From Prosopocoilus inquinatus (taxonomy: Eukaryota; Arthropoda; Insecta; Coleoptera; Lucanidae), in contig CM069876.1 of NCBI GenBank assembly GCA_036172665.1, positions 7,316,001 to 7,380,000 of the forward strand: a stretch of 64,000 bases of DNA. The letters run 5' to 3'. The translations under genes were made by a program, and so were the position numbers. Of the stretch, positions 1-12,063 are shown piece after piece (the stretch's first letter is position 1; each line of letters opens with the position of its first letter). Below the pieces are notes generated by a model that worked only from the letters and a program-made list of their open reading frames with translations, did no database searches and was not told the origin of the DNA.

Positions 1-73
1 TACCAGCATATAATTTTTCATTCAAAACAATTAACGCGCTCGCCTCGTGCGGTTGTGATCATGTTAGTTAAAT

Positions 74-255
74 ATTTAAGCTCTGCTGGTGGCGGCGATA
101 TACTCGGTTATTCAACGCCCCTCTTCTATTTGCTCTTTTTCTACCTTTGTCTTACTTTTGATATAAGTAAAAGTGAGGCTACAGCGCGAAACGAATAAAT
201 AGAACAAACGTAGTTGAATAAGCGAGTGTATCATTCTTACTATCAGAGCTTAAAT
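74..255. repeat. Small inverted-repeat element (MITE-like)
   Basis: The outer arms, about 45 bp each, are imperfect inverted copies. Both begin ATTTAAGCTCTG read inward and share a CGATATACTCGGTTATTCAAC-like stretch (right copy TGATACACTCGCTTATTCAAC), around a pyrimidine-rich centre. No coding capacity is seen. A MITE or hairpin relic is the simplest reading; I did not find a clear target duplication. Confidence 0.5.
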
Positions 256-1282
256 TTGACAACAGTGGCACCATAAATGTGTTTTCGACGTGATGCAGAC
301 TATTTTTGATACGTAGATCTTTGGACCCGAAATTTTAGAAACGTACTCTGTCACATCCTGCACGGTTAGTTTAAAAAGGGATATTTGTAAATCAATGCTG
401 GCATTATTGATTCATTATTAATTTAGTACTCATTCGGTTTGGTAGGCATTCAGTTGTAAATCAGTTAGCCAATAATTAGTAGAAATGAGTATGTTGGAGT
501 GAGTGAATCGGTGATGTGTTGGCCTTGGATGAAGAGCCCAAAGAACATTGACGGTAATGTAAAAACATTCATTATATTTACGTTCGGTCTTGTCAAGCAA
601 ACGAGTGACTCTACGAGTAATAATTACATTTTCGAAGAAGCAACAATTAGCTGAGCCGGGAAATTTGTAAAAGACCATCCTTAATTTTAGTCGTAACTTT
701 AATTCTATTTTAATTGAATTAGTATTAAATGTTAATTCAAATGTAATTTAGTGATTAAAATAAACCCGTAAAACCCATGAACGATTTAAAACTAACGTTC
801 CCCTACCTCGTAACAATATTAACTAGAATACAATCTGTAAGCACTGATAAACAAATTGCGGTTTGACAGCTTGTAAATTGGACACATCTTTTTTTAGAAA
901 CGCTGCATTCGATTCACATTCTGATTCAATTTTCCATTTTTCTTGTGTCGCAAGCGCTACGAAAATTTAGTACTCGGCCTCGTCCACAATAATTTCTACG
1001 AAGTGCACACGCTCGCATTACGTTCTTTCCCCTCCCGCTCAATAACAATTCAAACATCGGAGTCGCGGAAAGGTGGCAGGAATAAATAATATATTCGACG
1101 TAAAAAGTGTCCAACACTAAGTGGCCTGAATTCTTTTCCCTGATTATTACTCGTATTAATAACAATTTATCTAATGCCCGGTTTCTGAAACGATACATAA
1201 TATACATAATCTTTATATAGATATAAACTCAAGATAAACTCTTTACTTTATTATAATAACTTAATAATTTCTGAAATAAGAG
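256..1282. other. No recognisable feature
   Basis: AT-rich sequence with short ORFs on the minus strand at 430-678 and 926-1207. They have no recognisable domain, and I read them as chance. Confidence 0.5.
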
Positions 1283-2465
1283 GTGGACAAAATTATGGGT
1301 ACAATTTCTTTTTTAAATTTGTATTACATAAATTTCACCAGAATTAATATTTAGTATGACCTACCTCCCTTGGCTGCAATGACTGCTGTAAGTCGCCGTG
1401 GTATGCTGTCAATTAAATTTGTTATTATTTCTGCTGGAATTTCTTCCCAAGCAGCGATCAGTTTGTTAAAGTAAGATGTGGCATTTGTTACTCCTTCTCG
1501 TGAAATTTATCCGTCTAAATAAGCCCACAAGTGTTCAATTGGGTTTAGATCCAGACTTTGAGGCGGCCACTGAAGGACTTCAATGTCATTTTCTGGGAAA
1601 TAATTCTTAGCAACTCGCGAAGTATGCTTGGGATCGTTATCCTGTTGAAAAATAAAGTCGTCGTCAAGGTCCATCTTTTCGAGCGAAGGATATAAATTTT
1701 CTTCCAAACTTTGTACGTATGATATTCCTGTCATCGTACCTTCTATTCCAGCTAAATTACCTACACCGCTTTTACTAAAACAACCCCATACAAGAACATT
1801 ACCGCCTCCATGTTTAACTGTAGCTTCTACCATTTTAGAACTTAAGGCTTCTCCTACTCGCCTCCATACTCTACCTCTTCGTTTTGACCAAAAAAATTCA
1901 AATTTACTTTCATTCGATCACACCACTTTTGCCCAATAGGCTGGGGGTTTATTTACATGTTGTTTTGCAAATGCTAATCGTTTTTTCTTAATCCTTCTTT
2001 TAATTGTTTTAGTAGAAACGTTTATATTTACACTTTCCCTCACTTGGCGAGCACTTGCACTAGGATTTTTTCTCACTTCCCGCACAATTCGGGCATCGTC
2101 TCTTGCTGTAGATTTTCTTTTTCGCCCTCGATCCGCGATATTTTCAGTACTATTAGTAGCTTCAAATTTTTTACAAATACAAACAACAGCGTTTCTTGAT
2201 ACTTTATACTTTTTTGCTAATTGTCCGTAACTTATACCCACTTTTCGGTCTTCGGCAATACGTTTACGAATTTCCAAAGGGATTTCTTTTCTGGGAGCCA
2301 TGAGAAATTTTTCGTTTAAAAACGAACTTTCTTAGGACAAATCACTATTAATTATTAACTCAATAAAAATGCCGTTTTTCAGATTAATCCACTAATATTG
2401 TGTGCACGCTAGAATAGTTCTGATCAAATTAAAGCTGCATCGTTGTACCCATAATTTTGTCCAAC
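1283..2465 (-). mobile_element. Tc1-like DNA transposon, nearly full length
   Basis: The ends are inverted repeats: GGACAAAATTATGGGTACAA lies at the left edge and its reverse complement at 2445-2463. The right end is followed by TA, the Tc1/mariner target; the left TA is not clear. The 1.18-kb span holds one transposase gene on the minus strand, broken by two nonsense codons, so the copy is non-autonomous but fairly young. Confidence 0.85.
1351..2301 (-). pseudogene. Tc1 transposase (DD34E), two in-frame stops
   Basis: This is a cut-and-paste transposase of the Tc1 family, acting on its own terminal repeats in the nucleus. The start is the ATG at 2299-2301, and the frame stays in phase to the TAA at 1351-1353 (316 codons, close to the family norm). 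Residues 1-60 form a helix-turn-helix (MAPRKEIPLEIRKRIAEDRK...), followed by a second DNA-binding helix set. Two codons in the same frame are stops: codon 128 (TGA, 1918-1920) and codon 265 (TAA, 1507-1509). The family motif W-S-D-E-S around the first catalytic Asp reads stop-S-N-E-S, so that Asp is now Asn (codon 130). The second Asp (QQDNDPKHTS) and the Glu (DLNPIEHLW) are present, with 34 residues between them. A coding frame that is otherwise whole points to a recent death. Confidence 0.9.
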
Positions 2466-2668
2466 TAAAAACATCTATAAAATAAACAAAACAAACCCCA
2501 CCGTTAAGGGATTATTCATTTATGAAATACTGCCCAATAAATGTTATTTGCACTTTTTTAAGGCGCTGTTGTCGATTTATGAATGCTGCAGTATAAAGGG
2601 ATAAACGTTTGCGGGAAGTAACCAGCAATATAAATGTCGTACCCACAATTTCGTCCCCGACTGTATGT
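2466..2668. repeat. Possible solo terminal repeat of a related Tc1 element
   Basis: At about 2637-2660 a minus-strand end reads CAGTCGGGGACGAAATTGTG followed by GGTACGAC. It resembles the terminal repeat of the adjacent Tc1 element (GGACAAAATTATGGGTACAA). No matching left end is visible, so this is probably the surviving end of a second, related copy. Confidence 0.35.
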
Positions 2669-3611
2669 ATTCTGCTGGTTATTTCTTCATGACTATCTGA
2701 TTAGTCAAAATCGAGTACGTGACACGCAGCAACAATATCGATGTCATTCAATTTTAGTTGTCTAGAATCTTCCGTCAAAATTCAAATCTTTAAACTGCTT
2801 CAGCTTATGTCTTACTTGACGAGACTGACCTTCTGAACTAAATACAATTACATATAAAGTTTGTACAGATTTAAGTGTGTGAAATTATACTTAACTCCCT
2901 AAAGCTGACATTCTGCAACAGAGCACCTTTCTTAATAATGAAATAGATGAAGTTACCTACTAATGATTCATTCAATTCAATTGGTTACCACTTTCAAAAA
3001 TTTTTAGTGGTAGCATACTTTTTTGATTATTAATTTAAAAAAAATCAAATTGATTTTTGGATGACATTAAGAGATTGAGGACAAAAAACTCATCAATTAC
3101 GGAGAGAGGAAGGAAGCACATAATGAAATGTAATCGTGACAGTGATACATAATTTATCCCGCAACAGATTTCGACGCCGTTGGAAATAAATCATTTGGAC
3201 TGGAAAAGATTGCTCAGTGTCAATTCCCGAAAGACATAATTTTTTGTGGGCCCCGGAGCGAGGGCGCCCCTAATTGTTATGAACAACCGCCGAATGCAGC
3301 TGTCACGAACACGCGTCCGTTCAACCGGCCCCATAATAAATAGATTAACTTGCCGAGCGTCTGGACGAAAAGCACGACTATCACTAAAATTTACACGTAC
3401 ACATGTGGCGCTGAATTTATACAACTAGAGGGGTTTGTGAGGGTTTATGCGGTATGATTTAGCTTTTGGGAGTTGGACAGGAATTTAAGTTTAATTGGAA
3501 ATGCGTGTCAGTGTTCAAGTCATCTATCAAACTAAAACTAAGGCATTTAATATCATTAGTGCCTTGTTCTGTTTGCTATTTGCAAAACTAGTTTTCTTTC
3601 TGGGGGCACTC
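2669..3611. other. No gene seen; GC-richer patch at 3240-3425
   Basis: Mostly AT-rich unique sequence. The 3240-3425 patch is clearly richer in G+C and CpG than its surroundings and is open on both strands, but neither translation shows a known domain. It could be a regulatory or conserved non-coding patch; nothing here proves it. Confidence 0.35.
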
Positions 3612-4656
3612 AGTATTTTACCGATGAGAAGTTAGCAATAAAATTCCAGCAATAAAATTATGAAATTTCAAAACGCTGCCACCGCTAAAATAACGATCAC
3701 AGATCAATAATATTTAATCTATTACAAAGAGTATAATGTGTAGATTCCCATCATATGAAGAAACTTAAAAAATATTTGATATTAAGTTAACTATGATTAT
3801 TTAAACCAGCATAAGTCATTATTCATATATCGCACCAAAACAATTGCTTTCACTGAAAATTTTCACGTAGTCATAAAGTAAACATACATATCTATTTAAT
3901 AATGCCTTCAGAAAGTTTTAGCCGGTTGATTTGAAGTAATTAAAAATTAATTAAAAGTGGCGCACAAATCAACGAAACAGTACCAATTTCAAATGTTCAT
4001 AACTTTTCTCAGAGAACTTGCATAAAAATTCTGTTTGCAGAATATTAAAGCACGGATCGAAATCTATCGTTTAAGCCACCCTCTGAGTTTTAGCCGGTTG
4101 GTTTGAAGTAATTAGAACATTTGAAGTTGGTCTGTGCGTCACTTTTAATTAATTTCTAATTACTTCAAAACAACCGGCTAAAACTTAGAGGGTGGTTTAA
4201 ACGATAGATTTCGATCCGTGCTTTAATATTCTGCAAACAGAATTTTTATGCGAGTTCTCTGAGAAAAGTTATGAACATTTGAAATTGGTACTGTTTCATT
4301 GATCTGAGAGTCACTTTTAATTAATTTCTAATTACTTCAAATCAACCGGCTAAAACTTTCTAATGGCATTATTAAATAGATGTGTATGTTTACTTTATGA
4401 CTGTGTGAAAATTTTCAGTGAAAGCAATTGTTTTGATGCAATATATGAATAATGACTTATGGTGGTTTAAATAGTCATAGTTAACTTAATATCAAATATT
4501 TTTTCAGTTTCTTCATATGAGGGGTATCTACACATTATACTCTTTGTAATAGATTGAATATTATTGATCTGTGATCGTTATTTTAGCGGTGGCAGCGTTT
4601 TGAAATTTCATAATTTTATTGCTGGAATTTTATTGCTAACTTCTCATTGGTAGTAT
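3612..4656. mobile_element. Foldback element: 1-kb near-perfect palindrome
   Basis: Arms of about 500 bp pair around an axis near 4135 with a loop of about 40 bp (4116-4155). Paired marks sum to 8270-8271 throughout: for example TATTTTACCGATGAGAAG at the left edge against CTTCTCATTGGTAGTA at the right. A motif TTTTAGCCGGTTGRTTTGAA occurs twice in each arm, so the arms themselves contain repeats. No ORF of note. It looks like a non-autonomous foldback/MITE insertion; the target duplication was not resolved. Confidence 0.85.
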
Positions 4657-4867
4657 TTTTCATAACAGAACAAATTTTAAATTTTTGCAACAACAAAGCA
4701 TACAACAATGTCGATTGATTTTTTATAATTTAACAAAATTGTAGGTAGTTAATCATCTCGTTATAAAGTCTGTTCTCTATTAATGTTTATACGCCAATTA
4801 AAAGCGATTTGCTGAAGCCACTGCACGTACCAGCAAAAATGATTTGCAACAGTATCAAGCAAAGACT

Positions 4868-5061
4868 TGTGGCCACCGAGAAGTCCAGATTTGATACCTC
4901 CACACCATTATCTCTTCGGGCATAGATAATGTTTATAAACACTGCTTGCACAATTTAGAGGAACTTCAACAAGCAATTAGGCAAAAAATTAAAAACATAA
5001 CGCAGGAAGAAATTGGCCATGTATTTGAAAGCATGAAACAAAGCGTCAACTTGCGTTTATA
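4868..5061 (+). pseudogene. Fragment of a mariner-type transposase C terminus
   Basis: A reading WPPRSPDLIP, then after a short frame slip NLEELQQAIRQKI...VFESMKQSVNLRL and a stop, matches the end of DDE transposases of the type that is intact at 55699-56754. Only the third catalytic block and the C-terminal helices remain. The N-terminal two thirds are missing, and the 3612-4656 palindrome lies just upstream. Confidence 0.6.
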
Positions 5062-5081
5062 AAAGAATGGCTAACCTTTCC

Positions 5082-7309
5082 ATCATCTATCATAAAAGTA
5101 AAATTATATCCTACTCATCTCTATGGTTTTCATTTGGTAAAGTATTTATTACACGCCCACGTAGCAAAGGAACGTAAACATAACCTTAGTTTCCATTGCA
5201 TTGTCAAATAGGACTTTATACCACGCCACTGGATTCCATCAAATGTAAAAAAAATAAAATCAATTGGCACCAACATAATCGACTTACGATAATTAACAGA
5301 CACACTATTGCTTCTCGGTTATTCTGGATTATAAATAAGCAATATTTCAGAAAAAATATTACCCACATCTGTAACAGGAAACAAAAGATCAGAGACGTAC
5401 ATATTTTGGATCTTGGGTATTACTTTAAAAAAAGCGAATTCAATGAAGTTCAAAGCAAAGGGAAAATTCATTTTCAGTTTTAATCGTATTAAGTCAATTT
5501 GCGTTTCATTCCGATTCTAACAGTTGGTATCGAAATTATCGATTCGTAACGAGTGAAAAATGTAAATTTAAAATAACTATAATTAATCCGTCAGAGCTCC
5601 ATGCGGTCGTTAATCAACCGTTAATAATTATTTTTGAAAGTCATGAATATTAATACCGTTTGGAATATTGTAAGCGCCTGAAAACTTTTTACGTTAGATA
5701 CAACTTAAATAATAAAATATATAAATCAGAAGAATGTAATGCGATTAAAGATGACAACTTTAACAACGTTTAAAAAAAAAATTAACGAACACGATTTGGC
5801 ATTGAACGTAAAAGAACGCGAAAATATTCAGACGATGAAAAATGTCTGATTAACAGGCAGCAAATTTGTGAATTCAATGAATCCCTAAAACCGGTCTGAG
5901 AAGCAATTTTTGGAATTTGAAATACACCTTCCAGGTAATGTAAAAGTTCAGTTTAATATACAATATATCTTGTTTGCAAAATGCTTTCTACACAAACAGT
6001 GACTCAATTAAAATATTACTATCCTTGTAGAATGGCTTAAATATGCAACAGAGAAAGGATATAGAACGTTACTAATCGGATTAACTCTACAAATATGTGG
6101 GTTAGTATTTTTCAAAGTACAGGCTCATAAAATTATAAATAGTTAAATCCTTGAAGTAATATGGTTTCATTTACCTTTCGGGACCAAATATACCGAAAAT
6201 TTCCTCAAATGTTGTAATTTCTGTACATATAAGTGTTAAGACAATATTTTTTAAACTACCGTACGCTGTATTTGTTTTCTAGTTACATTTAGTGGCATAA
6301 AAATGCTTTTTATTTAAACGAAACATCCTGTATATGTTTTTTGATACTTAAAATTCACTCTAAAACTTCTTATTAGGTATATCATTACTAGGTAAGCATG
6401 TTTTCCTTTTAGAAAACTCTTAAAATGCTTATTCAAAATTAAATTAGGCCTAAATTAATGCTGTGATTCTAAGCATGACCGTAAGCATCGTACAAACACG
6501 CTTTACAATTTAGAAATTTACGAAAAACGGCCTGTTGATTTAAGAAATCGTTCTAAATGTTATCGCCGTAAGTGTACTCAGCAAGATCCATTTCTTCTAA
6601 AAATGAAGATAAGAAAACGCTTAACGTAAAACACCTAAATCATTTACGGAAATAGATATTTAGTACTTTATACAGGAAAACTAATGACAGGTACCATTCA
6701 CTTACCCGAAGAAAATTAAGTGCAATTTATCACCACACAAGAGTCAATGCAATCTTTTCGGGTCAATACCGATACACATTATTTATGTGTCTTCACAGAA
6801 AACAGCAATTGCTTCCAAGCGAGCTCTTTGCGGAAGATGATTTATATCTGATAGAATGTTAAATTGCGCTTCGAGCAGAACTCTATTAGCACAATTTGTC
6901 ACCGTTTCCGCGTTCTCGTTTTTGACCTTAATGATATATCTGGCTCTTACATTTCAATAAGGATAACGAACACTTGTTTTATTGTTTCACCGTAATCTGC
7001 AAGTGATTATAGATGGCTTTGCCAATATTCCGTTCTTGAAAGCTGTTTCCGGCTTTTGTGCATTTCACGTCGGCTTCATAAATTAAACTAAATTACGAGT
7101 ACCTACTAACAAATGAAATTACCCAGAGCGTAATTTTGTTTAAGTGGCATCTAATAAATTTAGAATTTTGATTTATTTACTTTCAGACGAATTTTATGTT
7201 ACTATACGCCCGCGCCGCCACTGATTCGCCATCGGAATGATTAACCGCCAGGCATATAGTATGATAAATACGTAATCTATAAAACTGGTAACTTTGTTAA
7301 TGTCTGCGT
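5082..7309. other. No recognisable gene
   Basis: AT-rich sequence. The ORF at 5196-5483 has no domain signature. At about 6313-6335 a CATCCTGTATATGTTTTTTG stretch resembles a mariner terminal end, but I found no partner. Confidence 0.4.
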
Positions 7310-7530
7310 TACAGACAAAGTCAAAAAGGAATCTGGGATATATTTCTAAAGATCTTTTTTAACTACAAGGAAGGGAACATCAAATATCAAGAGCCAAGGA
7401 GAATAGGTAATGAAATGAATGAATACTACAATAGTGTAGGATGTAAAGTAGATAAATAAAAGAAAGAAAAATAAAAGAGAAACATAAAGTCTTAGATATT
7501 GTAGCAACAAAAAACAAAAGAACAGAATCT

Positions 7531-7920
7531 ATGTTTTTAATACATACAGATGAGGAAGAAATACGAGAAATCATAAAAACACTGAAACCAAATATCGCAA
7601 AAGGACCAAATGATATACCAGTTAAAGACTTACTTGAACTAGAAGAAGTTATCTGCCCAAAATTGACTATAATGATAGACAATAATAAGGAAAAAGGAAT
7701 ATTTCCCGACTTATTGAAAAAAAAACAATCATCACACCTACACATAAAACAGGAAATAAATTATATCCAGGAAATTGTAAACCTATAGTACTAACCAACA
7801 TTTTTGTATCGTTAGAAAACTAATTAAAACTAGAATAGTTTAGAATTCACTTTGGAAACTGGAGGACTTTGATACCAGGCAATATGGATTTCAAGAAGGA
7901 AGTGGTACAGTACTGTCGAA
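7531..7920 (+). pseudogene. Reverse transcriptase, N-terminal block
   Basis: The translation DEEEIREIIKTLKPNIAKGP then NDIPVKDLLELEEVICPKL is the LINE RT fingers motif (K-x-x-G-P-D/N-x-I-P). After a run of nine A at about 7717 the frame shifts, and the next block, TIITPTHKTGNKLYPGN then CKPIVLTNIF, is the RT motif with P-x-N-Y-R-P-I. The last trace is QYGFQEGSGT (7880-7918). The following RT residues reappear only at 9556, so an insertion or rearrangement separates the two pieces. Confidence 0.75.
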
Positions 7921-8957
7921 AAGTTTTAAGACGAAAAGAAGTAAATCTGTTGGAATTTGAGCCTTATTAAAATAGTCCGTCTGAATTTAGAACCTTCTGC
8001 ATTCGCGCCTTCCCGTTTATCTTTCCCTCTCTTGATTAGGGGATGAGCAGGGACATTAAATTCATTCACGAGAGCAGGTAATCTGTTAAGCATTGAATAA
8101 GGAAATTCCCGGTAATGAGAACTGCGTAATTTGTAATGTATTATGACAGTAATTATTAATAAAATTAATTAAAGTTAAATTTTGTGAAGCCATGTTTAAT
8201 TTATTAATAGTTTTTAGTTTATGTTAATAAAAATAATACCTAACCGGGTTTTGTTATATATTTTTGTTTTAAACTGCCATAAGTTCGGAATGTATTTAAA
8301 TTTAAGTTTGAACGTGTTATTGCTGTTGAATAATAAATAAACGAAGTGATCAGAAAAGGAAAATACTTTTTATGTTACATCTGTTGCAATTAAAAATTTC
8401 TAACGCTAATTTAGATCAAACTATTATACAGAGTCAAACAAAACGAGTTAAATAAACCTAAATTATTTTATTATCGTATTTTTTCTGTATAAATCGAATG
8501 AGTAACAAAGTATTTTTAATGACACATTAATTTTTAATTGAACTTATGGCCGTTTTCATAATCAGACTTTAAGGAAGCGTTAAGTTAATTTAAGAATGGG
8601 GAAACAAATGTATTTTTTTAGGTTAAAATAACTTTAAAATTAAAATCCTATTATGAAGTCGGACCTTACTGTTATATTAATTAATTCATGAAAACGTATG
8701 ATAAAGAATATTCTTAAAAGTGATGCAAATTTCTGTTCATGAAACCGGGAATTTTAATACAAATTGAGGAATTCAGGCATCTAATAAGAAAATGAAAATT
8801 AATACTAAGTAGGATATTGTCCCTAATATTTAATCCTGTTTAAGTATCTTACGCAGGAATGATTTCATACCTCTACATCCTATTACATTTGTAAAATGTT
8901 GGTATTCTGGAAAATTTCCGGTAATACCGTGTATTATCCCAATTTAGTGTGTAGGTA

Positions 8958-9167
8958 CACAGAGAAAAATCATTAGTAAAAAGTAACACAAATTGTAGTT
9001 AGAATGAAGACGGAAACAAATTGTAGCAAATATTCGCACAATTCTCGGACTATTTACTACAATTGTGCTAATATTTACCACAAATGTGTTAATATTTGTT
9101 ACAATTTGTTCCTGTCTTTATTCTGACTACAATTTGTGTTACTTTTTACTATTGATTTTTCTCTGTG
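8958..9167. mobile_element. 210-bp palindromic MITE, TA target
   Basis: Almost the whole element is a palindrome. The ends read CACAGAGAAAAATCATTAGT and its near inverse, both flanked by TA (8956-8957 and 9168-9169). Inner marks such as AGTAACACAAATTGTAGT recur inverted. The same family occurs at 16106-16840. TA flanks suggest mobilisation by a Tc1/mariner-type transposase. Confidence 0.85.
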
Positions 9168-9555
9168 TATAAGAGGCTGCGAACTAATTATCTTTTAGTA
9201 TTGAACAATTTCTTGTGTCCGAAAGTTTTGTTTAATTTCATTGTGAAATGGAACGCAGTAAACATACTACCGAAAGAGATAATCATTTCATTGTATGTAT
9301 ATTGTCATAGGACCAACGATACCTGTTATTATTACTGGAAACCGTAACCAATATTTATTCATTAGGCTTGCCGCCGGCTGTACTATAAAAGCCGTCAGCC
9401 GGCTAAATATTGGTAAGGTTCATAATTGCAAAGCACGGATATTCGTACGGCCAGGGGTATTTCAGTTCGTCTTTTCGACACCACCGTACAGGGTCAGCGT
9501 TAATAGACGGCTTCGTCAAAGTAAACAAGCAACCAAAAAAAGGTAATGACGTGGC

Positions 9556-10260
9556 TGCAGTATTTACAGATCCACAGAAAAGCCTTTGACGCAGTAGCAC
9601 ATGAAATACCACTCAAAAATATGGAAGAACTAGGAATTAGAGGAGTAGCAAATAAATTAATTAAAAGTTATTTAACAAATAGAGCAATCAGGTCCAAAAA
9701 CGGACAGCAGGTTAGCAAAGCGATAACGAAGACAGGAGTACCACAAGGAACAGTTCTTGGCCCCTTGCTTTATCTAATTTATGTATATCCAAAGTATACA
9801 TGAAATTAATCTGAAGGGAATGTATACAGCATTTGCCGATGATATGATGATTATGCATGTGACAAACAATAACACGGAATTGGCGCGAGAAGTCAACGAC
9901 GATTTGAATAAACTAAAAGTATACGAAAATAAATTAACGAAAAACAAACAAACAAAAAATTGAATTCATATTATTTAAGGTAAAAAACAAAAAAAAAAAG
10001 ATATAAACCTGCATGTTGCAATAGAAGGTACACAAATAAAAAGAACTCAATGTACAAAATATTTAGGCGCACTAGAAGATGAGAATCTAGAATGGGACAA
10101 ACATGTGGCGAATATAAAAAAGAACATAATCCCTTAGTGGGAGCGTTGACTAGATGTGCAAGATTTGAATCTAGATTGACCAAATTGATATACCATGCAT
10201 TCATATTACCTCATATAAAGTACAACACAGTAACCTGGATCCAATGCTCCAAATACCTAA
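9556..10260 (+). pseudogene. Reverse transcriptase palm and thumb blocks
   Basis: Motifs in order: KAFDAVAHEIPLKNM (catalytic first Asp region), TGVPQGTVLGPLLYLIY (motif B), AFADDMMI (catalytic Y/F-A-D-D), then YLGALEDENLEWDKHVANIK and RFESRLTKLIYHAFILPHIK of the thumb. Frame changes near 9780 and 10010 break the protein. It continues in phase after the SINE as QIKKTVGSIRNEALIKCTGV. Together with 7531-7920 it is one LINE of the jockey/CR1-like group; the clade cannot be fixed by eye. Confidence 0.85.
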
Positions 10261-10270
10261 GGCAAACACC

Positions 10271-10519
10271 GGAACGATCCAGTGGTAAGGGACCGGCCTT
10301 GCAATCGGAAGTGTGTGGATTCGCATCCGTTCGAGATATTTTTCGAGGGTTGTTACTCACTTCAGGTACCCTTCAGTGTTGGGGAGAAAATTCGACATTA
10401 CTTGCCCTTCAACAGCAAGGAGGTTTGGAAGTAACAAAGCCATGGAACACTTTACACAAACAAAAATACATTCCCCCGCTCCCGAGGTCCTGACAAGTCT
10501 ATGACTTAGGACCCCGTTG
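10271..10519 (+). mobile_element. tRNA-derived SINE inserted in the LINE
   Basis: The head resembles a tRNA gene: a box A-like GATCCAGTGGTAAGGG (10276-10291), an anticodon-loop-like CTTGCAA, and a box B-like GGATTCGCATCC (10317-10328). The anticodon position reads TGC, so an Ala tRNA ancestry is possible. It is flanked by GGCAAACACC (10261-10270) and GGCAAAACACC (10520-10530), a target duplication with one inserted base. The LINE reading frame resumes immediately after the second copy, which fixes the boundaries. Confidence 0.75.
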
Positions 10520-11000
10520 GGCAAAACACCACAGATAAAAAAAACAGTTGGGAGTATAAGGAACGAAGCATTAATAAAATGCACCGGAGTACTCCAACAA
10601 CAGAAGTAAAAAACTAGAAACATAAACATAGAATAATTAGGGAAAGGAAAAAGCATGGAACTAATCCAGAAAATAGACCATGGATTCATAAAAAGCAACA
10701 CTTTCGTCACACATAATTAAGAAATACGCAGATATTACACAAGAGGAAGTACTAAATTACATGATATTAGATCTAGAACCCAAAAGAATGGTGGAACAAT
10801 CATGAATGCCTTAAAATACTACAAGAAACTGCCGGGAGAATTAAGAAAAATAAAGAATATCAAAACATTCAACTAAAAAATAAAAACATACATTATAGCA
10901 AACGATTTGGACTAGTAAAAATAATACAAAAAGTACAATAATTAGCTTAAATGTAGGTGAAAATATAGAACTTGTTACGTTGTTACAATTAGTTATAAAA

Positions 11001-11310
11001 GTAATATTGTATTATCAGCAATTTTAATTCGTTGTTTGATTAGAATAGTTTGGTATCTTTATAGTTATAAGAGTTATAAGTGGATACCTTTTCTTAATTT
11101 TTATAATCGTATACAGTGTATATAATTCAAACCAAATCTGACTGATCTGCATGGGTACTGTATGTACCTCATACCTAATATTATAAACATATGGCAAATT
11201 ATAGATGAAGGAGTCCTGTTAGACGTATGCAATTTAACAACTACTTGTAACATACCTATTAAATAAATAATAATTGATATTTTTATATTAATTTAACTAT
11301 ATTTTGTACA
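11001..11310. other. LINE 3' flank or AT-rich unique sequence
   Basis: No coding signal. Probably 3' untranslated sequence of the preceding LINE, ending in AATAAATAATAATT-like sequence near 11265, followed by unique DNA. Confidence 0.35.
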
Positions 11311-11550
11311 GATAGAACAGCGAAATTCTACGATCGCTTTTTGACCTGACATTGCAATAGGATAGACAAATTGAAGCGGGATTTGCTCCTAATAAGTCCC
11401 GCATGCAAGGCGGCCATGCTTGCTGTCGAAGCATAATGAAAGTTTTAAAAATTTTGTTTCAGCCCAGTTTGGGGCTTCGTCAGCAGAAACGGCTGAAACA
11501 GCTGTACAGAGACTGCTTGAGGTTTTCACTGCAATCAAAAACGATTAACA
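11311..11550 (+). mobile_element. Deleted copy of the compound foldback family (copy 1)
   Basis: It starts GATAGAACAGCG and carries the conserved CGCTTTTTGACCTGACATT and GAAGCGGGATTTGCTCC blocks found at 16201-16729 and 25252-25783. It then jumps through a shortened inverted segment (TTTCAGCCCAGTTTGGGGC facing GCTGAAACAGCTGTACAGAG) to ...ATCAAAAACGATT. It is the shortest of three copies. No clear 12-bp duplication is seen here, unlike the other two. Confidence 0.7.
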
Positions 11551-12063
11551 ACAAAATTTTTATTTCATATGTTGTTTTTATGAAAACTATAGCATCTGAA
11601 GAATAAGGTTAGGTAAACGTAAGATAAATATGAAGTAATGACATTTTATTAGCAGTCTTCGTTTCAACAAGCGGAGTAGCACAGAGTAGAACAGATCTGA
11701 TCCGCTTGACCAGTAAGCGTTCTTTTCGTTTAAAGTGAACTGATCCTTAGCTGCGCTAATCTACTTTCCCCTTACCGCTGAAGCACCGAGAAATTGTAGG
11801 GTCAGTTTCAATAGAACTTAGAGTTAGGTGTTTGAGGTTAGGCGTATAATCCGTTCTTTTCATGTCGGCGTAATATCACTTGGTATCAGATCAGTTCAGA
11901 TCACTTATGAAACGAAAACACCTATTTGTGTACTCGCGGCTTTTGTTTTTTATTTATTTTGACGGGTTAAAAATGACATTTATTATTTATTGCATCTAAT
12001 TTCTTTTATTTGTATCCTATGCGTTATTTGTGTGCATAATATTTGTAAAAGGATTTACTTTAA
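11551..12063. other. No recognisable feature
   Basis: Unique AT-rich sequence. Any left end of the following Tc1 relic should lie here, but no terminal repeat is evident. Confidence 0.35.

Larger units (their letters stand above)
7310..11000 (+). mobile_element. Non-LTR retrotransposon remnant with later insertions
   Basis: Reverse-transcriptase blocks lie in order on the plus strand: linker and RT start (7330-7920), RT palm (9556-10000), thumb (10000-10260), then the tail (10520-10920) ending with a YKKLPGELRKIKNIKTF-type block usual at the end of jockey/CR1-like LINEs. The blocks are parted by 1.6 kb (7925-9555) that includes a palindromic MITE, and by a SINE (10271-10519). The copy is 5'-truncated and full of frameshifts. 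Confidence 0.8.

Noticed and set aside
3191..3428. Overlapping ORFs on both strands in the GC-richer patch
   Set aside because: Neither translation is recognisable; kept only as an unassigned patch.
9295..9546. 83-codon plus-strand ORF next to the LINE
   Set aside because: No domain; overlaps other ORFs in both directions within the insertion between LINE pieces.
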